64,000 nt of DNA from Bacteroidales bacterium (GTDB lineage: Bacteria > Bacteroidota > Bacteroidia > Bacteroidales > UBA1715), in NCBI GenBank assembly GCA_017516865.1, contig JAFXAU010000003.1, forward strand, positions 137,909 through 201,908. Direction: 5' to 3'. Position numbers and translations under genes: made by a program. The notes below the pieces were generated by a model. That model was not told where the DNA came from and did no database searches. It worked only from the letters and a program-made list of their open reading frames with translations. This document shows, piece by piece, positions 9,847 through 16,241 of this stretch (within the stretch, counting starts at the first letter, position 1; every line of letters begins with the position of its first letter).

Positions 9847-10068
9847 ATGTATTGGACATTAGAATTAGCTTCAAAGTTGGAAGACGCTCCATGGCCAGCT
9901 ACAAAAGAGGAATTGATAGATTTTGCAATTCGTTCGGGAGCACCTCAGGAAGTCATCGAAAATCTTAACGAAATCGAAGACGAAGGTGATATTTACGAAA
10001 ATATTGAAGAAATTTGGCCAGATTATCCGAGCAAAGAAGATTTTCTCTTCAACGAGGATGAGTATTAA
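9847..10068 (+). CDS. DUF2795-like small acidic protein
   Basis: 73 residues, strongly acidic. The core WPATKEELIDFAIRSGAPQE followed by a conserved N-L helix resembles the DUF2795 domain, and the ending IWPDYPSKEDF.FNEDEY is the form common in Bacteroidetes. Function is unknown; DUF2795 is sometimes described as a small regulatory or nucleic-acid-associated fold, which the acidic character here does not obviously support. It is a single gene with its own terminator a few bases after the stop. The 213-bp upstream gap holds no other gene; a copy of ATTTCAACAAAA occurs twice in it. Confidence 0.8.
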   Translation: MYWTLELASKLEDAPWPATKEELIDFAIRSGAPQEVIENLNEIEDEGDIYENIEEIWPDYPSKEDFLFNEDEY

Positions 10069-10074
10069 TAAAAC

Positions 10075-10102
10075 AAAAGGCAACCCAAAGGTTGCCTTTT
10101 TT
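10075..10102. terminator. Bidirectional intrinsic terminator
   Basis: A perfect 11-bp stem (10075-10085 with 10090-10100) with a four-base loop, T run on the plus strand and A run before it. It serves the DUF2795 gene and the convergent era gene, whose stop codon overlaps it. Confidence 0.88.
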
Positions 10103-10994
10103 ATTCGTCTTTCTGCAAATAGCCGTATTCTTTCAGGCTTTTCTCGTCGTTTCGCCAGTCTTTGGCAACTTTCACATACAATTCCAAAAAGACCTTCTTC
10201 CCGACAAACGCCTCAATGTCTTTACGGGATTCAATACCCAATCGTTTTATTCCATCGCCTTTTTTACCGATGATAATCCCCTTTTGAGAATCGCGTGTAA
10301 CATTTATGACGGCACGCATCCGTATCATTTTCGCACTTTCTTCGTATTGTTCCACAACCACTTCGCACGAATAGGGAACTTCCTTGCTATATAATTTAAG
10401 AATTTTCTCACGAATGATTTCCGACACGAAAAAACGCATCGGTTTATCCGTCAATGCATCGGTTTCGTAATATGGTTCGCCTTCGGGAAGCAATGCGACT
10501 ATACGTTTCATTATATAGTCAACATTGAATTTATTCAATGCAGAGCAAGGAATTATCTCGGCTTGCGGCAAAAGTTCCTCCCAATATTCCACAAGCGTCA
10601 CCAACTTTTCTTGGTCAATCAGGTCTATTTTGTTTATAACCAAAAGAACGGGAATGTCCTTTTTCTGTCGAACCTTTTCCAAAAAGTTCCGATTCTTCTC
10701 AGCAGTTTCCTCTGTATCAGTTATATACAGAATCACATCGGCATCGACCAACGCTGATTCCGAAAATTTCAACATTGATTCCTGCAATTTGTAGGCAGGC
10801 TTCAACACGCCCGGAGTATCGGAAAAAACTATCTGATAATCTTCGCCATTTACAATGCCGAGAATACGATGGCGCGTAGTCTGCGACTTCGACGTCACAA
10901 TTGACAACCGTTCACCCACAAGTTCGTTCATCAACGTGGATTTGCCCACGTTAGGATTTCCTACAATATTTACAAAACCTGATTTAAAAGCCAT
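10101..10994 (-). CDS. era: GTPase Era
   Basis: 297 residues, standard Era length. The GTPase domain shows G1 GNPNVGKSTLMN, the Era signature KSQTTRHRILGI, G3 DTPGV and G4 NKIDL, followed by a C-terminal KH domain including GIIIGKKGDGIKRLG. Era binds 16S rRNA near its 3' end and assists 30S subunit assembly. The start ATG overlaps the stop of the preceding pseudouridine synthase gene by one base (TAATG), so the two are translationally coupled. The pairing with another rRNA-related gene is consistent. Confidence 0.97.
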   Translation of the reverse strand: MAFKSGFVNIVGNPNVGKSTLMNELVGERLSIVTSKSQTTRHRILGIVNGEDYQIVFSDTPGVLKPAYKLQESMLKFSESALVDADVILYITDTEETAEKNRNFLEKVRQKKDIPVLLVINKIDLIDQEKLVTLVEYWEELLPQAEIIPCSALNKFNVDYIMKRIVALLPEGEPYYETDALTDKPMRFFVSEIIREKILKLYSKEVPYSCEVVVEQYEESAKMIRMRAVINVTRDSQKGIIIGKKGDGIKRLGIESRKDIEAFVGKKVFLELYVKVAKDWRNDEKSLKEYGYLQKDE

Positions 10995-12418
10995 TATGCG
11001 TATGCTCCTCGTTTCAAAATTGCAATTTCCTGCGACGTAAGGTATCTCCAGCGACCACGAGGAAGTCCCTTCTTCGTAAGTCCTGCAAAATACACACGGT
11101 CAAGTTTTTCAACTTGGTAGCCATATTTTTCAAAAATACGGCGAACAACGTGATACAAGCCAGAGTGAATTTGGATTCCCACCTGATTTTTTTGATTGTC
11201 AACATATTGAATATCATCAACATCAATATGTCCACCTTTAATTTCTGTGCCATCTTCAGCAACCTGCGGTTCCAAATCAACACCTTCCTTAATAGCCTCC
11301 ATGTCGGCTACCGACACGTTTTTATTAAGGAACACATGATAAATTTTCATTTTATTATACCGTGGATGCGTCAGTCTGTCAATCAAATCGCCGTCGTTCG
11401 TCAACAACATAATTCCAGTCGTATCGCGGTCGAGACGGCCGACGTTCTTCACTTCCACGTCAGTTTTCACATAATCGTAAATCGTACGACGCCCTAATTC
11501 GTCGGATTTTGTCGAGATACAGTCTTTTGGCTTATTGAAAGCGATATAGACACGTTTTTGCGAAGTCAATTTTTTCCCGTCGAGACAAACCTCATCTCCT
11601 GGCATCACTTTCGTAGAAAAATCCGTAACCACTGCTCCATTCACCGTTATACGACCTTCGGCAATATAATCGTCAGCCGCACGACGCGAACAAACACCTG
11701 CCGTAGAAATAAAACGATTTAAGCGATAGCCTTCCGATTCGGTTGCAGGACGTTTGGGCTCAAACGATTCTGGCTCCTGAGTTGGAATATCGCTCAAAAT
11801 AACCATTTCTTCGTCAGAATCCTCCGCATCGTCAAAATTACGAGTCAGCAAATTCTTGTCGATGTTTGTATATTCTATCGGTCGTTCGTAATTATTTTTA
11901 CGGAACGGTTTTCTGTCCTTGTCGAACGAACGGAAACGGCGAGGTTTTGAATCTCTGTCCCATCTGCGGTTCTCATCGTTTTCGAATCGGCGACGTTCAG
12001 GTCTAAATCCGTCTGAATCAAAACGTCTGCCCTCGCCATCAAAGCGGCGTGGACGTTCGTCATTGTCGAATCTACGTGGTTTAAACGGCTTGCGTTCAGA
12101 ATTTTCGTCATTGAATTTGCGGTATGGACGACGCTCGGAATTATCAGAATCGAATCGTCTAAATCGTTGTTCACGGTCACCGCCATCAAATCGACGAGGT
12201 CTGTCGAAACGTCTTTCCGACTGTTCGCCGTTGTTTTCATCTTTTCTAAAAGGACGCGAAAAACGAGGACGGTCAAAATTGCCGTCTTCGCGGTCAAAAT
12301 TTCTTCTTCCGAAAGAATTCGGGCGTCCACCTCTATTCTCCCGTCGGAAGTTATCGTTTCTTCGGTCGCCCCACGGTTTGCGGTCGCGGGAGCCGAATTG
12401 TTTTTCTTCATTTTCCAT
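10994..12418 (-). CDS. rluB: 23S rRNA pseudouridine synthase RluB/RsuA family with long Arg-rich N-terminal tail
   Basis: 474 residues. The C-terminal ~245 residues hold an S4 RNA-binding domain (RLNRFISTAGVCSRRAADDY) and the RsuA/RluB-type catalytic domain with NVGRLDRDTTGIMLLTNDGD (catalytic Asp in RLDRDT). The first ~180 residues are low-complexity, made of irregular RRFD, RPRRFD and ERRPF units rich in Arg, Asp, Asn and Phe, and are predicted disordered. The frame extends 3 codons further to a TTG, but the ATG at 12418 is the natural start. Target base assignment to RluB rather than another family member is inferred. Confidence 0.85.
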   Translation of the reverse strand: MENEEKQFGSRDRKPWGDRRNDNFRRENRGGRPNSFGRRNFDREDGNFDRPRFSRPFRKDENNGEQSERRFDRPRRFDGGDREQRFRRFDSDNSERRPYRKFNDENSERKPFKPRRFDNDERPRRFDGEGRRFDSDGFRPERRRFENDENRRWDRDSKPRRFRSFDKDRKPFRKNNYERPIEYTNIDKNLLTRNFDDAEDSDEEMVILSDIPTQEPESFEPKRPATESEGYRLNRFISTAGVCSRRAADDYIAEGRITVNGAVVTDFSTKVMPGDEVCLDGKKLTSQKRVYIAFNKPKDCISTKSDELGRRTIYDYVKTDVEVKNVGRLDRDTTGIMLLTNDGDLIDRLTHPRYNKMKIYHVFLNKNVSVADMEAIKEGVDLEPQVAEDGTEIKGGHIDVDDIQYVDNQKNQVGIQIHSGLYHVVRRIFEKYGYQVEKLDRVYFAGLTKKGLPRGRWRYLTSQEIAILKRGAYA

Positions 12419-12438
12419 ACCGAACAATTTTAAGTCCG

Positions 12439-12467
12439 CAAAGATATAAAAAATGCCGAATTACAAA
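12439..12467 (-). promoter_or_regulatory. Promoter of rluB-era
   Basis: On the minus strand TTTG (12467-12464), a 17-bp gap and TATCTTTG (12446-12439) make a near-consensus Bacteroidetes sigma-ABfr promoter 20 bp before the rluB ATG. Confidence 0.7.
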
Positions 12468-12504
12468 CTGTGTTATAAATTTAGTGTAAAGATTTATAGA
12501 TTTT

Positions 12505-13641
12505 TTAAAAGAAATCTCTCATTCTATTAAAAAATCCGTTTTGCGATTTAGGTTTGAACGATTCGGATTCTTGTAATTTTTCGAGAATTTTCTTTTCGTC
12601 TTTGGTCACACTTTTAGGAACATAGACTTGAACATTTACAAGCAAATCGCCTCTGCCATAACCATTCACGTCGGGAACACCTTTTCCTCTCAAGCGAAGA
12701 ATTTTTCCCGATTGCGTACCTTCGTCAATATGAATCTTCACATTGCCTTCGACCGTCGGAATTTCCACATTCGCACCGAGAACAGCATCAGGGAAACTAA
12801 TATCCAATGTATAAATCAAATCGTTTCCATCGCGTTCCAGTTGCGGATGCTCTTCCTCAGAAATCAGCACGTACAAATCGCCGTTCACACCACCGTGACG
12901 AGGTGCATTTCCTTTACCAGGGACATTCAACTGCATACCGTCAGCCACACCGGCAGGAATTTGTACAGTAACTGTTTCTTCTGCGTCAACAACGCCTTCG
13001 CCCGAACAATGTGGACATTTATGCGTAATGATTTTACCTTCGCCGCCACAACGAGGACACGGAGACTGCTGCTGCATTCTGCCAAAAATTCCATTCACCA
13101 TTCGAATGACATATCCCGAACCTTTACAATCAGGACACGACTGAACATCGTTCGACGTAGCAGCACCGCTACCGTTACAAGCAGTACAGGTTACTTTTTT
13201 CTTTATTTTTATTTTCTTTTCTGTTCCAGAAACAATTTCCGACAAATTCAACTTAACACGAACACGGAGATTCGAGCCCTTTCTAACTGCCCGTCCACGA
13301 GAACCGCCGCCAAATCCGCCAAAACTTGCTCCACCACCGAACAAATCGCCAAAAATGTCACCAAAATGTGTAAAAATATCATTCACATCGGAAAAACCAC
13401 CGCCAGCAGCACCGCCGACACCAGCATGACCGAACTGGTCGTAACGCTGACGTTTTGTATCGTCGCTCAACACGTCGTATGCCTCGGCAGCCTCCTTGAA
13501 TTTCTCTTCGGCTTCCTTATCGCCAGGGTTTTTATCGGGATGATATTTTATGGCGAGTTTTCGATACGCCTTTTTTATCTCATCCTTTGTCGCATTTTTT
13601 GCGACACCCAATACTTCGTAATAATCTCTTTTCTCTGCCAT
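12505..13641 (-). CDS. dnaJ: Chaperone DnaJ
   Basis: 378 residues. Domain order is standard: J domain with [17 protein letters not shown] (HPD motif) at about 32-48, Gly/Phe-rich linker about 75-115, zinc domain with four CxxCxGxG motifs ([32 protein letters not shown]) about 150-215, and C-terminal substrate-binding domains. It delivers unfolded clients to DnaK and stimulates its ATPase. It lies 12 bp downstream of grpE in a two-gene operon; dnaK itself is not in the window. Confidence 0.98.
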   Translation of the reverse strand: MAEKRDYYEVLGVAKNATKDEIKKAYRKLAIKYHPDKNPGDKEAEEKFKEAAEAYDVLSDDTKRQRYDQFGHAGVGGAAGGGFSDVNDIFTHFGDIFGDLFGGGASFGGFGGGSRGRAVRKGSNLRVRVKLNLSEIVSGTEKKIKIKKKVTCTACNGSGAATSNDVQSCPDCKGSGYVIRMVNGIFGRMQQQSPCPRCGGEGKIITHKCPHCSGEGVVDAEETVTVQIPAGVADGMQLNVPGKGNAPRHGGVNGDLYVLISEEEHPQLERDGNDLIYTLDISFPDAVLGANVEIPTVEGNVKIHIDEGTQSGKILRLRGKGVPDVNGYGRGDLLVNVQVYVPKSVTKDEKKILEKLQESESFKPKSQNGFFNRMRDFF

Positions 13642-13653
13642 TTTTACACCTTT

Positions 13654-14235
13654 TTATTCTCCAACAACGACTTCGGCATGACGGATAACTTTTCCGTTCA
13701 ACGTATACCCTTTCTTCGTCACATCAATAACCTTTCCCTTCATATCCTCGGTAGGAGCGGCAAAACGGGCAATTGCATTATGTTTGTCCGTATCCAAATC
13801 CAAGCCAACAGCTTCGATTTCAGCCACACCGTTGCTTGCCAAAAACGCATTGAATTTATTGACAATCAAGTCCAAACCTTCACGAACAGCCGAAACATCC
13901 TGAGCCGTTGCAACCGATTCCATCGCACGATCAAGGTCGTCGACAACCGGCAACAAATCTTTCAAAACCTTTTCGCCTGCCGTTGTAATCAGGTCTGCTT
14001 TTTCTTTTATCGTACGACGACGAAAATTATCGAATTCCGCCTGCAAACGTAAATGCTTGTCTTTCAACTCTTCGTATTCTGCCCGCAACTTTTCAATATC
14101 ATCTACAGATTCTTCGTCAGTCGCAGTTTCCTCGCCTTCTGTCGCTTCTTTCGATTCCACATCGGTCTGTTCAACAGTCTCTTCGGTCTGTTCCTGACTT
14201 TCCAAATTTTCGTCTTTTTTTTCTTCGTTTTCCAT
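13654..14235 (-). CDS. grpE: Nucleotide exchange factor GrpE
   Basis: 193 residues. An acidic, disordered first ~65 residues precede a long coiled coil (YEELKDKHLRLQAEFDNFRR) and the beta-rich head (VGLDLDTDKHNAIARF, VIDVTKKGYTLNGKVIRHA). GrpE exchanges ADP for ATP on DnaK. I chose the ATG at 14235; an in-frame TTG start 14 codons upstream would add a basic segment unlike GrpE. First gene of the grpE-dnaJ unit; an upstream inverted repeat at 14296-14316 could be regulatory. Confidence 0.95.
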   Translation of the reverse strand: MENEEKKDENLESQEQTEETVEQTDVESKEATEGEETATDEESVDDIEKLRAEYEELKDKHLRLQAEFDNFRRRTIKEKADLITTAGEKVLKDLLPVVDDLDRAMESVATAQDVSAVREGLDLIVNKFNAFLASNGVAEIEAVGLDLDTDKHNAIARFAAPTEDMKGKVIDVTKKGYTLNGKVIRHAEVVVGE

Positions 14236-14295
14236 TTCGTAAATTCTTTGCCTTTTTATTGTCAATTTCTTTGCCAATCACATTTATTTCGACAT

Positions 14296-14316
14296 AATGA
14301 CAGACTTTTTGTCATT
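14296..14316. repeat. Inverted repeat between grpE and rnhA
   Basis: AATGACA and TGTCATT form perfect 7-bp arms with a 7-bp spacer. Further TGTCA/TGACA half-sites lie nearby at about 14260 and 14329. It sits in the divergent gap between grpE and the RNase H gene and could be an operator for either. Confidence 0.35.
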
Positions 14317-14406
14317 TATTGTAAAATTGTCACTATTTTTGGCGGGCAAATATAAAAATTTGAGCAGAGCTGACAAATTCCAAATACAAATAAATATCCC
14401 TAATCA

Positions 14407-15036
14407 ATGGCAAACAAACAAAAATATTACGTTGTATGGAACGGACGGAAAAAAGGGATTTTTCTTTCGTGGGAGGAATGTAAACAATCGATAGACAAGT
14501 TTGCCAATGCCAGCTATAAATCTTTCGAAAGCAGAGAAGAAGCAGAAATTGCTTTTAAAAAAGGATACAAACCCGTTTCTACTACCAAAAAGAATCCACA
14601 AACAAAACAAACAAACGCAAACACGCCCGAAATAATTCGCGAAAGTCTTGCCGTAGACGCTGCCTGTAGCGGAAATCCAGGCAATATGGAATATCGCGGC
14701 GTATACGTAAAAACTGGTCAAGAAATTTTTAAAATGGGGCCATTCCCCGACGGCACGAACAATATTGGTGAATTTTTGGCAATTGTTCATGGGCTTGCAA
14801 TTTTGAAACAAAAAGGACTGAATATTCCAATTTATTCCGATTCAAAAATAGCCATGGGTTGGGTTCAGAAAAAATGTTGCAACACGAAATTAGAAAAGAC
14901 AGCCCGAAACGAAAAACTATTTGAACTCATTAAACGTGCCGAACTGTGGCTCATGGGCAACTCCTACACGACCCGAATTTTTAAATGGCAAACCGAAAAA
15001 TGGGGAGAAATTCCAGCTGATTTTGGAAGAAAATAA
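14407..15036 (+). CDS. rnhA: Ribonuclease H with N-terminal viroplasmin-type domain
   Basis: 209 residues. Residues 1-55 form a hybrid-binding (caulimovirus viroplasmin-like) domain, YYVVWNGRKKGIFLSWEECK with an SYKSFES...A pattern. Residues 75-209 are an RNase H domain with catalytic acids in SLAVDAACSGNPG, the Glu of GEFLAIVHGL and Asp of IYSDSKIAMGWV. The domain order is that of RNase HI proteins found in many Bacteroidetes and in eukaryotic RNase H1. It degrades the RNA strand of RNA-DNA hybrids, for example R-loops and primers. Starts 129 bp past the grpE inverted repeat; the downstream gap holds repeats, not a terminator with a clear T run. Confidence 0.93.
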   Translation: MANKQKYYVVWNGRKKGIFLSWEECKQSIDKFANASYKSFESREEAEIAFKKGYKPVSTTKKNPQTKQTNANTPEIIRESLAVDAACSGNPGNMEYRGVYVKTGQEIFKMGPFPDGTNNIGEFLAIVHGLAILKQKGLNIPIYSDSKIAMGWVQKKCCNTKLEKTARNEKLFELIKRAELWLMGNSYTTRIFKWQTEKWGEIPADFGRK

Positions 15037-15047
15037 ATCCATTAACG

Positions 15048-15146
15048 AACATAGTTACCGCTACTATTTTTGAAATAATACTCGGCGGTAACTCAAAATA
15101 AAACATAGTTACCGCCGACTATTTTTTTATAATATGTGGCGGTAAG
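15048..15146. repeat. Two tandem copies of a GTTACCGC hairpin unit
   Basis: A unit starting AACATAGTTACCGC and ending GCGGTAA occurs twice with a 54-bp period. Copy one pairs 15053-15061 with 15085-15093 (9 bp perfect); copy two pairs 15109-15116 with 15138-15145 (8 bp). The loops are A/T-rich and differ. Function unknown. Confidence 0.75.
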
Positions 15147-15204
15147 TTCATAAACAGATTTCTCGCTTTGCTCGAAAAGACGCGCATTTGGGGCAGAAAG
15201 AAAA

Positions 15205-15243
15205 AAGAAAGGGAAAAATTGCTCCGCAATTTTTCCCTTTCTT
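15205..15243. repeat. Long perfect hairpin, 18-bp stem, TCC loop
   Basis: Bases 15205-15222 pair perfectly with 15226-15243 around a TCC loop. The stem is purine-rich on one side (GAAAGGGAAAAATTGC). It has the same design as the hairpin at 15392-15432, but with a different stem sequence. Confidence 0.85.
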
Positions 15244-15265
15244 CCCTTTTAACACATCTAAGCCC

Positions 15266-15480
15266 CGTCATACCGAACGGAATGAGGCATCTCTCCATTG
15301 TGCATTATGCATTGTGAATTGTGCATTAAAACAGATTCCTTGCCTCGCGTTGCTCGGCTGCGGAATGACGGTGCCTCTGGGAAGGGAGAAAAAAGAAAAG
15401 TGAAAATGGCTCCGCCATTTTCACTTTTCTTTCATAGTATCCCCCGCCAGCCGCGTCATTCCGAGCAGAGCGAGGAATCT
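15266..15480. repeat. Three copies of a CGTCATnCCG...GAGGnATCT repeat
   Basis: Related short sequences lie at 15266-15292 (plus), about 15334-15370 (minus) and 15453-15480 (plus). Each begins CGTCAT(T/A)CCG and ends GAGG..ATCT with a variable middle. The copies alternate with the two long hairpins. An AT-rich stretch of TGCATT/TGAATTGTG words lies between copies one and two. The whole 459-bp gap 15037-15495 therefore holds repeats and no gene. Confidence 0.7.
15392..15432. repeat. Long perfect hairpin, 19-bp stem, TCC loop
   Basis: Bases 15392-15410 pair perfectly with 15414-15432 around a TCC loop. The stem reads AAGAAAAGTGAAAATGGC-like on the left arm and differs from the first hairpin at several paired positions on both arms. 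Confidence 0.85.
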
Positions 15481-15495
15481 GCCATAACAACCTGA

Positions 15496-16212
15496 TTATA
15501 TAAGACCGACTTTTGCTAATTCTGCTTGAACAGTTGCTTTTCTAGCGTTGTCACTCATTCGCCAACTTGGATGTGGCAAATAAATAACTGGAATTTTTAG
15601 ACTTGTTATAATCGCATTTAACTTAGTGCATTTTTTTATGGCTTTTTTTGCGTTTGCACCAAGCACTACAATTAGTTTACCCTTAAACAGGTTGAGAATG
15701 TTTGCCATCCACATATCGCTACACTTACAACATGACACAGTAAACCCAACGGCATTATTCGATTTACAATGCACTATTTCCGTACTGGCAACGTCGTTAT
15801 TCAAGCCATCGTACATATTCTTTTTCTGTTTTGTTATTGGATACTTTGTGAGAGGTGTTTTTCCCTTTGTGTTGAATTCATCATTTATCCAATTGGTATA
15901 TTTGATAAGATATGTCCAATACGGAACAGAGACTTCCTTTCCGTTTTTCACCTTCCCATTCTTAAATCTATTCTCGAAAAAATCACAAATCTGTTTACTT
16001 GACCACGTAGCATCTGGATAAACTTCATTACAATCAAACGAGGGATTGGAACCTATAAACAGAATTTTAGCTTCAGAAAGGTGTCCATTCCACGGCTCTG
16101 GCATAAGGGAATGAGGACATTTAGCTACACTTGACACTTTCGTACATGGTCCCTTCCCTGTATTCTTGCAGAAAACTATATCAAAGCACAATTTTTCTTC
16201 TACTTTATTCAT
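15496..16212 (-). CDS. Uracil-DNA glycosylase superfamily protein
   Basis: 238 residues from the ATG at 16212; a GTG start 8 codons upstream is possible but lies in sequence shared with the flank of the neighbouring duplicated genes. The fold signature is that of the UDG superfamily: a first motif ILFIGSNPSFD, a strand LIVVLGANAKKAI and a late IPVIYLPHPSWRMS with the His-Pro-Ser motif. Cysteines cluster near the N-terminus (LCFDIVFCKNTGKGPC, KCPHS) and in the middle (SCCKCSDMW), which could bind metal or an Fe-S cluster. The exact UDG family, and whether it excises uracil, is not clear. It may instead be a divergent UDG-like protein of defence or mobile contexts. Confidence 0.6.
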   Translation of the reverse strand: MNKVEEKLCFDIVFCKNTGKGPCTKVSSVAKCPHSLMPEPWNGHLSEAKILFIGSNPSFDCNEVYPDATWSSKQICDFFENRFKNGKVKNGKEVSVPYWTYLIKYTNWINDEFNTKGKTPLTKYPITKQKKNMYDGLNNDVASTEIVHCKSNNAVGFTVSCCKCSDMWMANILNLFKGKLIVVLGANAKKAIKKCTKLNAIITSLKIPVIYLPHPSWRMSDNARKATVQAELAKVGLI

Positions 16213-16241
16213 CTCTTTACTTTTTAAATTCCACACTCATT

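Noticed and set aside
11875..12411. 178-codon alternate-frame ORF inside rluB
   Set aside because: It follows from the repetitive, biased codons of the Arg-rich tail; the RluB frame has the real domains.
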